From assembly GCA_021201865.1 (NCBI GenBank), contig JAJQEE010000029.1:1-54925 (forward strand): a stretch of DNA of 54,925 bases. The letters are read 5' to 3'. Shown here one piece after another: positions 28,101 to 36,786 of this stretch. The position numbers and the translations under genes are program-made. Numbering within the stretch: position 1 is the stretch's first letter; every line of letters begins with the position of its first letter. The notes beneath the pieces were generated by a model. That model was not told where the DNA came from. It saw only the letters and a program-made list of their open reading frames with translations, and ran no database searches. This DNA is from Tannerellaceae bacterium (lineage in GTDB: Bacteria; Bacteroidota; Bacteroidia; Bacteroidales; Tannerellaceae).

Positions 28101-28425
28101 AGAACTTATCAATGGTGCTGATGTTAAAGGCTGCGTAGTCATGGAGAATAGCCACTAACGTTTCTTTTGCCTTTTTCCGAAGTTGCTCTTCTGTGAGGTT
28201 ATGTGCGGCAGTTAACAGTTTAATGTAGTCTGACTTTTTATCTGCAGCCAGATGATAAAGCTCCTGGATGATCCGTTCTTTCATCTCATCCGTTGCTTTA
28301 TTGGTGAATGTCACGGCTAAAATATGCCGGTATGCATTGGGCTGACTAAAAAGTAATTTCAGATATTCTCCTGTCAGCCTGTGTGTTTTGCCGGCTCCGG
28401 CTGAGGCTCTGTATACTGTCAGCAT
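25198..28425 (-). CDS. UvrD/AddA-like helicase-nuclease
   Basis: Superfamily 1 helicase of 1075 residues, related to AddA/RecB, for double-strand-break end processing. Visible motifs: Walker A ASAGAGKTHRL (8-18), motif Ia VTFTNKATDEMKERI, motif II with DEFQDTS, motif III with VGDVKQSIYRFR, motif V with TIHKSKGLGFKAVI, and motif VI TLYVALTRAKEEL. A PD-(D/E)XK-like nuclease domain is at the C-terminus: HPDRILV (Asp1017) then TVINYKFG. The second catalytic position, normally Asp, is Asn1030 before K1032, so nuclease activity may be weak or lost. No AddB-type gene is in the window. It lies in a minus-strand series with SUI1 upstream and psd downstream. Confidence 0.9.
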   Translation of the reverse strand: MLTVYRASAGAGKTHRLTGEYLKLLFSQPNAYRHILAVTFTNKATDEMKERIIQELYHLAADKKSDYIKLLTAAHNLTEEQLRKKAKETLVAILHDYAAFNISTIDKFFQQTMRAFTREIGLQGGYGIEMDQERVLSEAIDNLLVDLEKPESKELLGWLIRFAEEKIENGGEWNLRRDMMMLSRELFKESYKVFSDDLNEDIRNKESLEDYKNELYTIIRQVEEEARQLGEKGMAVLNRYGLNPADFKGGSRSPLFLFEKLATGEFKEPSATFVKLADGMEGCYTKTTPEALVSIICCAYQDGLNDCIKGVVSLFSALTSYYTAKEIVRYYYTLGILTDISYQIAMYREEKNIMLIADTTELLSKVIDGNDTPFIYEKTGMTIDHYMIDEFQDTSGMQWNNFYPLIKESLAYKKNNLIVGDVKQSIYRFRNSDWKLLDGKVQQHFDPELVKEETLKDNWRSCRHIVEFNNSLFTITPALLQDLYNEPLNTSSLTEKEKEEFFTRIMSAYQQCMQRVPIPFRKKDGHVKVEFLKGEEAADWKEEALQKLPGVLEDLQDKGYALKDIAILVRTNIEGATVAETLLNYKEEHSSGRYHYDIISDDALFVSSSASVRFMITLLRHLKNPDEPTFRQMALFAYKVLKGKTGAGEFPSSFTEEQELALYALSHNSLYETTEGIYRLFKDIIPENEQVFIQAFLDMVSEYAQKETSDLNRFLKWWEETGNRKTIATPDGQNAIRILTIHKSKGLGFKAVIIPFGDWEIDHKPTKPVILWCQPTEKPFNRLKLVPVRYSQNLSKTIFAKDYFHERLHAFMDNLNTLYVALTRAKEELIVLAPRPKKIKEKTGEVEKITCIGDLLWAALSIKEEPGTEEDRMDLLSHFNREEGIFEAGKAWKPAGDATNEHSTQEIAIDRIYSVSPDERLKLRLYGKGFFFNNPEKKQASVAREILSHIYTKEEIPQMVENYRQGGIVNQKEAQILHRRLEEWTSRPETEHWFNTNCQLLKEMDILANKKTVRHPDRILVKDHAVTVINYKFGKKKDTRYVRPVRNYMKLINQMGYQKVTGYVWYVELNEIECV

Positions 28426-28434
28426 AGGGGGTAA

Positions 28435-28779
28435 TTAAATAATACGACTTTTACTATATCCCTCTTTTTGTAGAATGTCTAATACTTTCTGACGATGATC
28501 TCCCTGCACGATGATCTCTCCGTCTTTTGCCGAACCGCCTACTCCGCATTTCACTTTCAGCATTTTGCCCAGTGTGGCCAGATCGTCGGAAGTTCCCCGG
28601 AATCCGGTGATCAATGTCACGGCTTTACCGCCCCGGTTCCGTTTATCTAATGAGATCCGTAGTTGCTGTTTTTCTTTCGGAAGAGTCTCTTCTTCGCTTT
28701 CTTCTCCTGTATTATAATTGAAATCCGGATTGGTGGAATACATCACTCCTAACCGGTCTTTCCAGTCATTATTTTTCAT
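28435..28779 (-). CDS. SUI1/YciH-type translation initiation factor
   Basis: Bacterial homologue of eukaryotic eIF1, proposed to influence start-codon or initiator tRNA selection. The 114 residues comprise a disordered acidic N-terminal part (1-45) and the SUI1 fold (about 48-114), with RNRGGKAVTLITGFRG and CGVGGSAKDGEIIVQGDH as the conserved core. It is close to the usual length of 105-115. It lies nine bases before the AddA-like gene and downstream of ispF. Confidence 0.92.
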   Translation of the reverse strand: MKNNDWKDRLGVMYSTNPDFNYNTGEESEEETLPKEKQQLRISLDKRNRGGKAVTLITGFRGTSDDLATLGKMLKVKCGVGGSAKDGEIIVQGDHRQKVLDILQKEGYSKSRII

Positions 28780-28813
28780 ATCCGTACATAGCTTTCTGTG
28801 CCAAAGCTACAAA

Positions 28814-29290
28814 TTATTTTTGAATCAGGACTGTCGCATAGGCTGCGATGCCTTCCTGCCGTCCTGTAAAGCCTAACTTTTCCGTAGTCGTTGCTTTAAT
28901 GGAGATGTCTTCTTCCTCTACTTCCATCACTTCTGCAAGGGTTTGCTTCATGGCAGGTATATGAGGATTGAGTTTCGGTTTCTCCGCTGCAATGGTCGCA
29001 TCTATATTTCCTAACTGGTAGCCGGCCTCCCGGATCAGCTTCATCGTGTCCCGCAAAAGGATCTTACTATCTATGTTTTTATATTCTCCGGCTGTATCGG
29101 GAAAATGATATCCTATATCCCGCATATTGGCAGCTCCCAGCAGGGCATCGCAGATCGCATGAATGAGTACATCCGCATCACTATGTCCTAACAACCCCAG
29201 TGTATGTTCTATTTTGATACCACCGATCCACATTTCCCGGTCAGGAACCAGGGCATGTACATCATAACCAAATCCTACCCGTATTTTCAT
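28814..29290 (-). CDS. ispF: 2-C-methyl-D-erythritol 2,4-cyclodiphosphate synthase
   Basis: Cyclises CDP-methylerythritol phosphate in the non-mevalonate isoprenoid pathway; trimeric zinc enzyme. The 158 residues start MKIRVGFGYDVHAL, with the metal-binding DVH, and continue with LLGHSDADVLIHAICDALLG (second metal His and active site) and KATTTEKLGFTGRQEGIAAYA near the end. Full length. It follows porV by 13 bases. The order porU-porV-ispF also occurs in Porphyromonas gingivalis, as far as I recall. Confidence 0.97.
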   Translation of the reverse strand: MKIRVGFGYDVHALVPDREMWIGGIKIEHTLGLLGHSDADVLIHAICDALLGAANMRDIGYHFPDTAGEYKNIDSKILLRDTMKLIREAGYQLGNIDATIAAEKPKLNPHIPAMKQTLAEVMEVEEEDISIKATTTEKLGFTGRQEGIAAYATVLIQK

Positions 29291-29303
29291 AGTCTATTTA
29301 TTA

Positions 29304-30485
29304 TTAACGGAATAAGTTCTTAATACCATCCATATCGAATGATAATGAAAAACGAAGCGTTTGGTCAAGTGGGTTACTCGGTACGGTACTGATCAGATAA
29401 GCGGCATCGATCTGGAAAACACTCATACGGAATCCTACCCCCAGAGAGAAGTACTGACGGTTCCCTTTGTTCTGGTTCTCATAAAAATAACCTCCCCGTA
29501 CAAAGAACTGATTGTTGTAGCTATATTCCGCACCGATTGACAGCATGATCTCTTTCAGTTCTTCACTGAATCCACCCGGTGCATCACTAAAGGAACGGAA
29601 GGCTCCGGAGATAGAAGACATACTATTATATTTGTCTTTTAATCTTTCATATTCCTCCTTCTCTTCATCTGTTGTTCCTTTATTCTTTGGCAGGCTGGGA
29701 ACCAGATATTTACTTACATCCAGATATAAACCAATTGAATTGTAATCATCTAAGGGATAGAGAAGACCAGTACCCACTTTCAACATAGCGGGAAGGAACT
29801 GGTTGGTATTTCCGCCATCGTAAGAGATCTTACTACCCATGTTGGAGATATTAAATCCATAACTCCACAGACTCTCTCCTCCTCCTAAGATCACATATTT
29901 TTCTCCATATCCGGCAATGTCCACCGCAAATGCATTTCCCGGTACCATGTCTTCATCTTCACTGACTCCCATATCTGAACGAATATACCGGAAGGCTACC
30001 GCCATAGAAAAGGATTCGGAAAGCTTCCGGCTATAACTGATATCGAATGCCATTTCATAGGGGTTCATCGTATATTGGGAATTATAATTCTCCAGTGTTC
30101 CGGCTGGAATTTCCCCCAGCGAGAAATAGCGGATTGAGGCTCCGATCGCCTGATTGTCATTCTGGCCTATTTTATAGTATCCTGCCAAATAGGCAAGTGC
30201 CACGTCATTTACCAGCTTTCTCAACCAGGGAGTGTAGGACATGGAGACACCGGCTTTACTATATTGAAAAGCGTATTTGGCAGGGTTCCAGTATTGGGAA
30301 TTAATATCCGGTTCTGTAGCGACCCCGTTATCCCCCATCGCTCCTGCACGGGCGTCCGGTGCTATGGACAGGGAAGGAACAGCCGTGTTGATAGGAGCAA
30401 AATCTTTTTGAGCCTGCATATCCATGGATGCTATCATTAACAAAGAGAGCGTAAGTAACAGAAAAGTCTTTGATATTCTTATCAT
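29304..30485 (-). CDS. porV: Type IX secretion outer-membrane protein PorV
   Basis: Outer-membrane beta-barrel of the FadL-like type that shuttles type IX cargo from the Sov translocon to the PorU sortase. The 393 residues have a signal peptide (about 1-26, ending DMQAQ), the conserved start FAPINTAVPSLSIAPDARAG and AMGDNGVATEPDINSQYWNPA, and alternating beta strands ending RFSLSFDMDGIKNLFR. Encoded directly downstream of porU (49 bases), its functional partner. A small gap between porU and porV holds no clear promoter. Confidence 0.95.
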   Translation of the reverse strand: MIRISKTFLLLTLSLLMIASMDMQAQKDFAPINTAVPSLSIAPDARAGAMGDNGVATEPDINSQYWNPAKYAFQYSKAGVSMSYTPWLRKLVNDVALAYLAGYYKIGQNDNQAIGASIRYFSLGEIPAGTLENYNSQYTMNPYEMAFDISYSRKLSESFSMAVAFRYIRSDMGVSEDEDMVPGNAFAVDIAGYGEKYVILGGGESLWSYGFNISNMGSKISYDGGNTNQFLPAMLKVGTGLLYPLDDYNSIGLYLDVSKYLVPSLPKNKGTTDEEKEEYERLKDKYNSMSSISGAFRSFSDAPGGFSEELKEIMLSIGAEYSYNNQFFVRGGYFYENQNKGNRQYFSLGVGFRMSVFQIDAAYLISTVPSNPLDQTLRFSLSFDMDGIKNLFR

Positions 30486-30534
30486 ATAAATTTATTGCAA
30501 ATGTTTAATTCTATAAACTATGATTGTACGTAAT

Positions 30535-33500
30535 TTATTGTCCCAGAATGATTAATTTTTTTGCGTCCGTCGCTTCCTTTGATTTGTCGGAACGGATTGC
30601 TGCCCGGTAGATATAGACTCCGGGACGGAGACGGGATCCCCGGTTATTTGACAAATCCCAGGTAACTGTATAGGGTTTGGAATAGTCGGAACTACCCTTT
30701 TCCTCATGTTGCCACTGAAGCCGTCCGGTCATATCATAGACCATGATCGTAATATCCAGGGTAGAACCCGGCCGGTTATGGTAAAGATAGAAGGTGACAT
30801 TCTCTCTCGCCGGTACAGGAGAAGCGATGATCTGTGCAAGTACGGGCTTTAATCCGGTGATCACTTCAAATTCAAAAGTGTAGGTAGTCGGGTTATTATA
30901 TACATCCCATATTTTAAATTCGGCTGTATGGAGCCCTACCTCCAGTTCCGGGATCAGGAATTTAATAAGCCCTTCTCCTCCCGTGTTCGGAACCGTTTCA
31001 TAATAACCGTTCAGATTGTAGCTTTTATTGGCATCGTTATCAATGATCAGCATGATATCATGTCCTACACTATTTCCTGTGATATTCACTCCACTCTCAT
31101 CCCAGACTCTTGCAATAAAGAAAGGGGTACTGTTTACTTTATCTCCTTCCACAAAGGTCGAATCATTCAAATAGATAGCCCGGATCTCCGGTCCTTCCGT
31201 ATCCCCATCTATATTTCCTCCGGTTCCTCCTACTTTAAATTTCCGGAATGCCCCGTTAGCTTCCAGTCCATTCGTTTCATCGTAAGCATATAACACCATT
31301 TTCCCTTCATTCCCGGAATAAGAAATGTCCTTAGGTACGGTGAAAGTAAAGCTGAACTTACCGTTCTCCAAAGATTCATTCCCGGTAAAAATAGTTCCGG
31401 AATAGTCTTTATAGGTAAATGTGTTACCTGTATTATTATTATCTAAGGTGGTTATTTCTATCTGACTATCCAGTATGGTTGGATAGATCATCCCATTGAA
31501 ATTAGTCGCCGGATTCCCATCAGGCTGATAGATCTCCCCTTCTACAGTTACCTTTTCCAGTGCCCTGAGAGTAATCGTATCGCCCGTGACAGCTTCTCCA
31601 TTGATGGATCTTATTTGTATATCATACTTAGGATAAGTAAGTCTTAAGGCGGGATCACCGATTAGCGCAAAGCCTCCAAGGAAACTTCTTGTCGTGTCGC
31701 CAACTATTCTTATCTTATTCACTGTCTCTTTTAAAACATCCCCTAATCTGAGATGCTCTCCACCAGGCTTATCAAAAAGAAAGTTTATAAATGCTTCATT
31801 GACCACCGTATTTCTTTGGGCGATAGCTACCCGGGTAGTAGTCAATAGGCCTATGCCACCACTTTTTGACAAAAAGACATCTTCTCCGGCAGACGTAGCA
31901 CGGGCATCAAACCGGGCAAAATCACAGGTCGCAGTGATCCATAGGGGCAGGTACTCATAGTTATAATTAATAATCTCTGCCTGGGTAATTACTTTCTCAT
32001 CACTTAGTCCGGTTGTTCCACCATGCCCGGTATAATTCAAAATAAATATCCCATTTTTTAATGATTTTTGAACCAATGTATTCACATCCGGATAGGTATT
32101 CCCACCCGCCGATTTTTTAAAAGCATCATAATAAATCCTGTTTACCAGATACTCCGGGTTATTTTTTTCTATATTATCCGCCAACGCATTCGCGTGCGAC
32201 ATATGCAGAGAGGTAAAAGAATCCGCACTACTTCCATCATCAGCAATGAAACAAATATTATTTTTCCAGGATCCGGTATTTTCATTATCCATATAGGCTA
32301 TGATCTTATCCACCACCTGAGTTGCTTCAGACAAGTTTCTTACCGGTATTCTTCCAACTCCCAGATGAAGGGGCTGGAAGGCAATTTCTCCTGAAGTATC
32401 CCCTAAAACCCCAAAATAGTTATCTATTACATAGGAAAAATAACTTAAAGACTCCTGTGTCTGATAAGTCAATAACATTCCATTTTGTAACTCTTTAATC
32501 TGGTTTCCTTCTGTAGTAATAAACCGGTTATCATAAAAACCATCGCCAAACAGCAAAAGATATTTAGGTTGATCTTTTTCCGAGCTACTCCGGTCATAAA
32601 ACATCTTCATAAAACGGCGGTATGCTGTTGCATCCGGTGTACCGCTGGAAAATTCATTATATATCTCTTCGGGATTAACAACTGTTACTGACAAATTATC
32701 TTTTTCCCGGTGGGCTTCTGCTAACCGTAGTGCCTGACTACGAAAAGAGGATGGAGAAATGATCACCATATCTGTCTGAGCCAGCCCATGTAGATTCTGA
32801 TTTGAAATTTCGCCTACGAATGCCGGTTTAGAGATTATTTTGTCTGTTTGCACAGCTACGAACTCCCGTAATGCTCCGGCAGGAATTGAAAAAGATAGTT
32901 CGGAACTACTCAACGTAGTCTCCATCACCTTTGGGTTCAGAGGATCTGTTACATCAAAAACAACCGTACCGGTAGTCGCATTCTGTATCGTGAATTTTGA
33001 AGCATTTCCAATAGATTCTATGGTACGGAAAAAGGTCACATTATCATAGACTTTCAATGCCCGTTTCATCTGCAAATAAACATAATCTAATCTGGCATTC
33101 GCATCCCCGGATCTGCTATAGGAAATATTTATTTTGTTATTTTCACTCTTTGCAGTTGTCCAGTCAGTCTGTAGGAGCACTTCATTACCGGCAATATGTG
33201 ACGCCAGATTACCACTAACAGCCCTGACTGTTCCGGTTGCAATAAGATCACTGTTTATGGATAAGGAAACTGTAGCTGTTCCGGACGTAGGTCTGCCTAC
33301 AAACCGGGCTCTCACTTTTCCGTTTTCATTTAGAATTCCCGGTATGGAAAATGTTCTTACATCCCGGGAGTTTACCGTGGTGAAAGATTCACCAAAAAGT
33401 TCCCGGCCGGATGAATTAATAGATTCTAATTCTACTTTATGTATAACATAATCATCAAAGGTAGTTACAGAAAGTAAAGCTCCTCCCGGCGGATTTTCTT

Positions 33501-33936
33501 TTTCCATATTCTTAGCCCCGGTCGCATCAGTGATAAAATAATAGCCGTAGAGGGAATAAGGATTATAAGTATGTTCAAAATATCCATCCTTGTCAACATA
33601 TTCCCATTTTACCGGTCCTCTTCCATAGAAAAGCAAATAGTCAGAACCCCGCCAGACTGCTGTTGCAGGCAGATCATCGATATATGTTTTACTGAAATCT
33701 TCATCTAACGGCCAACCGCCGTATCCATGGATGGAAACTTTTTCCGGGTCACTAAATCCCATACTCCGTAGTTCCGCATAGGTTATTTTGTAGATCCCAG
33801 TCGTATCGATCTGTATTTTATGCCATTTACCGGTAGCAAGAACAGATCCGGAAGCATACCGGTTGCCATTTCCCCAAACGGAAGTTGAAGCAAGGCAACA
33901 GATCAGAATGAATAATGTATATATTAATCGTTGCAT
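30535..33936 (-). CDS. porU: Type IX secretion system sortase PorU
   Basis: Cell-surface C25-family cysteine protease that removes the C-terminal sorting domain of type IX cargo and transfers A-LPS to it. The 1133 residues have a signal peptide (about 1-22), an N-terminal beta region, a C25 domain (about 388-760) with catalytic His638 in NYTGHGG and Cys671 in ITATCDFARFD, an immunoglobulin-like region, and a C-terminal sorting-type domain (about 1035-1133; PVPARENVTFYLYH to AKKLIILGQ) that PorU retains. Fully open frame. Encoded between the FAH hydrolase and porV. Confidence 0.95.
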   Translation of the reverse strand: MQRLIYTLFILICCLASTSVWGNGNRYASGSVLATGKWHKIQIDTTGIYKITYAELRSMGFSDPEKVSIHGYGGWPLDEDFSKTYIDDLPATAVWRGSDYLLFYGRGPVKWEYVDKDGYFEHTYNPYSLYGYYFITDATGAKNMEKENPPGGALLSVTTFDDYVIHKVELESINSSGRELFGESFTTVNSRDVRTFSIPGILNENGKVRARFVGRPTSGTATVSLSINSDLIATGTVRAVSGNLASHIAGNEVLLQTDWTTAKSENNKINISYSRSGDANARLDYVYLQMKRALKVYDNVTFFRTIESIGNASKFTIQNATTGTVVFDVTDPLNPKVMETTLSSSELSFSIPAGALREFVAVQTDKIISKPAFVGEISNQNLHGLAQTDMVIISPSSFRSQALRLAEAHREKDNLSVTVVNPEEIYNEFSSGTPDATAYRRFMKMFYDRSSSEKDQPKYLLLFGDGFYDNRFITTEGNQIKELQNGMLLTYQTQESLSYFSYVIDNYFGVLGDTSGEIAFQPLHLGVGRIPVRNLSEATQVVDKIIAYMDNENTGSWKNNICFIADDGSSADSFTSLHMSHANALADNIEKNNPEYLVNRIYYDAFKKSAGGNTYPDVNTLVQKSLKNGIFILNYTGHGGTTGLSDEKVITQAEIINYNYEYLPLWITATCDFARFDARATSAGEDVFLSKSGGIGLLTTTRVAIAQRNTVVNEAFINFLFDKPGGEHLRLGDVLKETVNKIRIVGDTTRSFLGGFALIGDPALRLTYPKYDIQIRSINGEAVTGDTITLRALEKVTVEGEIYQPDGNPATNFNGMIYPTILDSQIEITTLDNNNTGNTFTYKDYSGTIFTGNESLENGKFSFTFTVPKDISYSGNEGKMVLYAYDETNGLEANGAFRKFKVGGTGGNIDGDTEGPEIRAIYLNDSTFVEGDKVNSTPFFIARVWDESGVNITGNSVGHDIMLIIDNDANKSYNLNGYYETVPNTGGEGLIKFLIPELEVGLHTAEFKIWDVYNNPTTYTFEFEVITGLKPVLAQIIASPVPARENVTFYLYHNRPGSTLDITIMVYDMTGRLQWQHEEKGSSDYSKPYTVTWDLSNNRGSRLRPGVYIYRAAIRSDKSKEATDAKKLIILGQ

Positions 33937-33957
33937 ATATTATATCGTATCGAACTC

Positions 33958-34572
33958 TCATCGCACATGGAAATCTAATAGTTTCCTTTCGCCGATAAAT
34001 CCCTGCAAATGATCTCCAATCCTGACAGGACCTACTCCGGCAGGTGTACCGGTATAGATCAGGTCTCCGATCTTCAGGGTAAAAAAGCGACTTACATACG
34101 CAATGATTTTATCCACTGAAAAGATCATCTGGGAGGTATTACCTTCCTGCACTTTGTTCCCGTTAATCATAAGATGAAATGGGATCTCTGAGATTTTCCC
34201 GATCTCTGTTAATGGCACAAAGCTGCCTGTGACTGCCGAATGATCAAACGCCTTGCTTAGTTCCCAGGGCAATCCTTCTTTCCGCAATCTGTTTTGCAGG
34301 TCACGGGCAGTAAAGTCAATTCCTACAGTTACTTCATCATAATACCGATGAGCAAATCGTTCGGCAATATTTTTACCAAGCCGGTTGATCTTTATGACGA
34401 TCTCTGTTTCATAATGGATCTCCGATGAGAAATCCGGAATAAAAAAGGGTTTGCCGTCTTTCAGTAAAGAAGAGTCGGACTTCATAAAGATAGTGGGCTC
34501 TGATAATTCTAACGAATGATGCATCTCTTTATTGTGAGTGGCATAATTCATTCCTACAGCGATGATCTTCAT
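33958..34572 (-). CDS. Fumarylacetoacetate hydrolase family protein
   Basis: Metal-dependent enzyme of the FAH fold, 204 residues, the single-domain short type. These proteins often act as 2-keto acid hydrolases, acylpyruvases or oxaloacetate decarboxylases. Visible: AVGMNYATHNKEM near the start, metal ligands in SEIHYETEIVIKI (Glu-x-Glu) and TVGIDFTARD (Asp), and the closing GDLIYTGTPAGVGPVRIGD. It lies one base after rex, so the pair is coupled and may share the NAD(H)-sensing control of Rex. Substrate unknown. Confidence 0.9.
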   Translation of the reverse strand: MKIIAVGMNYATHNKEMHHSLELSEPTIFMKSDSSLLKDGKPFFIPDFSSEIHYETEIVIKINRLGKNIAERFAHRYYDEVTVGIDFTARDLQNRLRKEGLPWELSKAFDHSAVTGSFVPLTEIGKISEIPFHLMINGNKVQEGNTSQMIFSVDKIIAYVSRFFTLKIGDLIYTGTPAGVGPVRIGDHLQGFIGERKLLDFHVR

Positions 34573-34573
34573 T

Positions 34574-35224
34574 TCAGTGATTCATTGAGTTCAGACGATT
34601 GAACATAACAGCTAAGTGGGCATACATGGAAGTGTTCTGTACCACGATGTGTTCAGGTACACGGATTCGGAAAGGAGTAAAATTCCATAGGGCTTTGATC
34701 CCGCCATGGATGATCTGCCCGGTTACCTCCTGTGCTTTTTCAACCGGAACTGTAATGATTCCTATGGTTGCTCCGAATTCTTTTTGCTTAGCGGGAAAGT
34801 CGTTAATATGATAAACCGGGATACCATTGACATTTGTACCTGCGAGTTCGTCGCGTATATCAAAACCTGCCACAATATCCAAACCGTATTGGTTCAAGCC
34901 GGTGTCCTGCAACAAAGCAGCTCCCAAACTTCCCACCCCAAACAGAAATGCTTTATGTTGGGAAGTGAAACCTAAGAAATCTTCCAGCACATTGACCAGG
35001 GCATCAATTTCGTATCCTACACGGGTTTTTCCGGAGATATTTACAAAAGACAGATCTTTTGCTACCTGGCTGGGGTCAACATTGATCTCTTTCGCTATCT
35101 GTGTGGAGGAGACAAATGTCTCTCCTTTTCCTTTCAATAGCTTAACAAAAGCCAGATACCAGGGGAGCCTGCGCAGGGTAGGTTCCGGTATTTTCCAGAT
35201 TTGTTTCATCTCCTCATTCACCAT
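34574..35224 (-). CDS. rex: Redox-sensing transcriptional repressor Rex
   Basis: Repressor that senses the NADH/NAD+ ratio and controls fermentation genes. The 216 residues have a winged-helix N-terminal domain (about 8-80; PEPTLRRLPWYLAFVKLLKG, SSTQIAKEINVDPSQVAKDL) and a Rossmann domain (about 85-200) with AFLFGVGSLGAALL as the dinucleotide loop. A domain-swapped C-terminal helix closes it. The start may be Met1 or Met6; the first is used here. A perfect palindrome lies over its own -7 box, consistent with self-control. It leads the series rex-FAH-porU-porV-ispF-SUI1. Confidence 0.95.
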   Translation of the reverse strand: MVNEEMKQIWKIPEPTLRRLPWYLAFVKLLKGKGETFVSSTQIAKEINVDPSQVAKDLSFVNISGKTRVGYEIDALVNVLEDFLGFTSQHKAFLFGVGSLGAALLQDTGLNQYGLDIVAGFDIRDELAGTNVNGIPVYHINDFPAKQKEFGATIGIITVPVEKAQEVTGQIIHGGIKALWNFTPFRIRVPEHIVVQNTSMYAHLAVMFNRLNSMNH

Positions 35225-35247
35225 CGGAATACTTGCTGATTAATATA

Positions 35248-35261
35248 TGTACAAAAGTACA
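35248..35261 (-). promoter_or_regulatory. rex promoter with palindromic candidate operator
   Basis: The perfect palindrome TGTAC-AAAA-GTACA covers the minus-strand -7 box TACTTTTG (35252-35259), 28 bases before the rex ATG. Known Rex sites follow TTGTGAnnnnnnTCACAA; this site keeps TTGT and ACAA-type ends but differs inside, so it is a candidate only. Confidence 0.45.
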
Positions 35262-35318
35262 ACATTTTTCTTTAATATAAGTTTCTGAAAAATGTACAGG
35301 TACAGGAGGAGGTATTTC

Positions 35319-36772
35319 TTATTTCAATTGGATTGCTTTGTACTTTTTCCCGAATCTGTCTGTTACTTCTATAGTGATCGTTGCCCCTGGATGTGAAGGA
35401 ATTGCATAAAACAGATGATCGGTAGGAGTCACGCTGATCCATGTATGAATCCAGTTAGCCCGGTTCTGTTCAAAATAAGGTTTATAATAGGGGTCAACAC
35501 CTTTATATTGCTCCATCTTTCCTTTTAGTTCTCCATTTTCATACCAAACCACCTCCCATGCCGGATCCCAGTTCCACACATTTGCAATCACTGCTTCCGG
35601 ACGTTCCGGATCTGTTCCCGCGGCATACCAGGTTGCCTGATAACCGGCTTCTTTTCCTGTAGTTCTGTAGTGCCAGTCTATCTGGTCATCCTGAATATTA
35701 TAAACCGCATAGCCGGCAGGTGTTCCATCCGTACAAATATCGGATTGCCACCAACTACCACAGATACCTCCGTGAATATGTTCAAAAATATTCGTAGCTA
35801 AAATATAGTTCTCATTGCTATGGTTATGGCCGGAAAAAATATGGGCATTAAAGGGTTTGAGTAGTTCGAAAAGATGCTCCCGGTTTTGCAAACAGTTAAA
35901 CAGGGAGCCCATCGCAGAAGGATTTTCTTTTAGTTCCAGGCTCCAGACCGGAATATGGAACATCAGGATGACATTGGAACCGGGTTTTACGAAAGACAGG
36001 TCTTGTTTTAACCAGTTCGTCTGCCGGTCACTCAGATAACCAATATAATAATAGGCATTCGATGTATACATCACATCATCCAAAACGACATAATGGGTAT
36101 TTCCTCTATTGAATGAATAAAATTCCGGCCCGAATTCCTTCCGGAAAATAGTGGGCGATGTCTCAGCAGACCATCCTCCATATGCCATATCATGATTTCC
36201 TTTGGTATGGAAAACCGGGCAGGCCAAACGAGTTACTATTTCTTTGTAAGGAGCAAACAATTCCGGTTTATCAAAAACAATGTCACCACACACAAAAGCA
36301 TACGTTGGAACATCTTCTTCCTGAATGGTCCGGATCATATCTTTCACAGACTCTTCAAACTTTTGCAGATCATTTTCATCATATACCTGCGGATCCGCGA
36401 ATACAATCAGCCGATGATTTCTTCCGTCCTGTTCAAAGGTTTCAGCGCAAAATCAATTTGTTGGTTTTCTTTTGTCTTATCGATCGGTATTCCTATATCC
36501 GGTAATCCGTTTTTCATGGGAATCTCATACCCGGAAGGAATAGTGAGCATGATAAAATCAGCCGTCCGGTTAGTGACGATCTGATAGTTTCCCTCGTCAT
36601 TGGTTTGGACAATAAGATATCCGTCGGAAACAGGGACGCCAGGTATCCCTTTTCCTGTAGTCTGATCCATCACTTTTCCCTCTATGAATAGATTCCGAAG
36701 GTCTACCTGTGCCTGCAAGGCTAAAAGATTGCAACTAAACAGGAGTGCAAAAGTAAAGAGAGTCTGTTTCAT
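35319..36772 (-). pseudogene. Exported calcineurin-like phosphoesterase, frameshifted
   Basis: Secreted metallophosphoesterase of the three-part Bacteroidetes type: N-terminal carboxypeptidase-regulatory-like beta domain (signal peptide MKQTLFTFALLFSC and VMDQTTGKGIPGVPVSDGY), a metallophosphatase core (VFADPQVYD; CGDIVFDKP; KGNHDMAYGG; HIFSGHNHSN), and a C-terminal beta domain. As sequenced, the first frame stops at 36407 and the second opens at a GTG (36347). Adding one base near 36424-36425 makes LNRTGRNHRLIVFADPQVYD continuous, so a one-base loss is the simple explanation. The annotation start is ATG 36772; an upstream GTG at 36781 is less likely. Last gene of the sugar cluster, six bases after the transporter. 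Confidence 0.8.
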
Positions 36773-36786
36773 ATTATACACATTTA

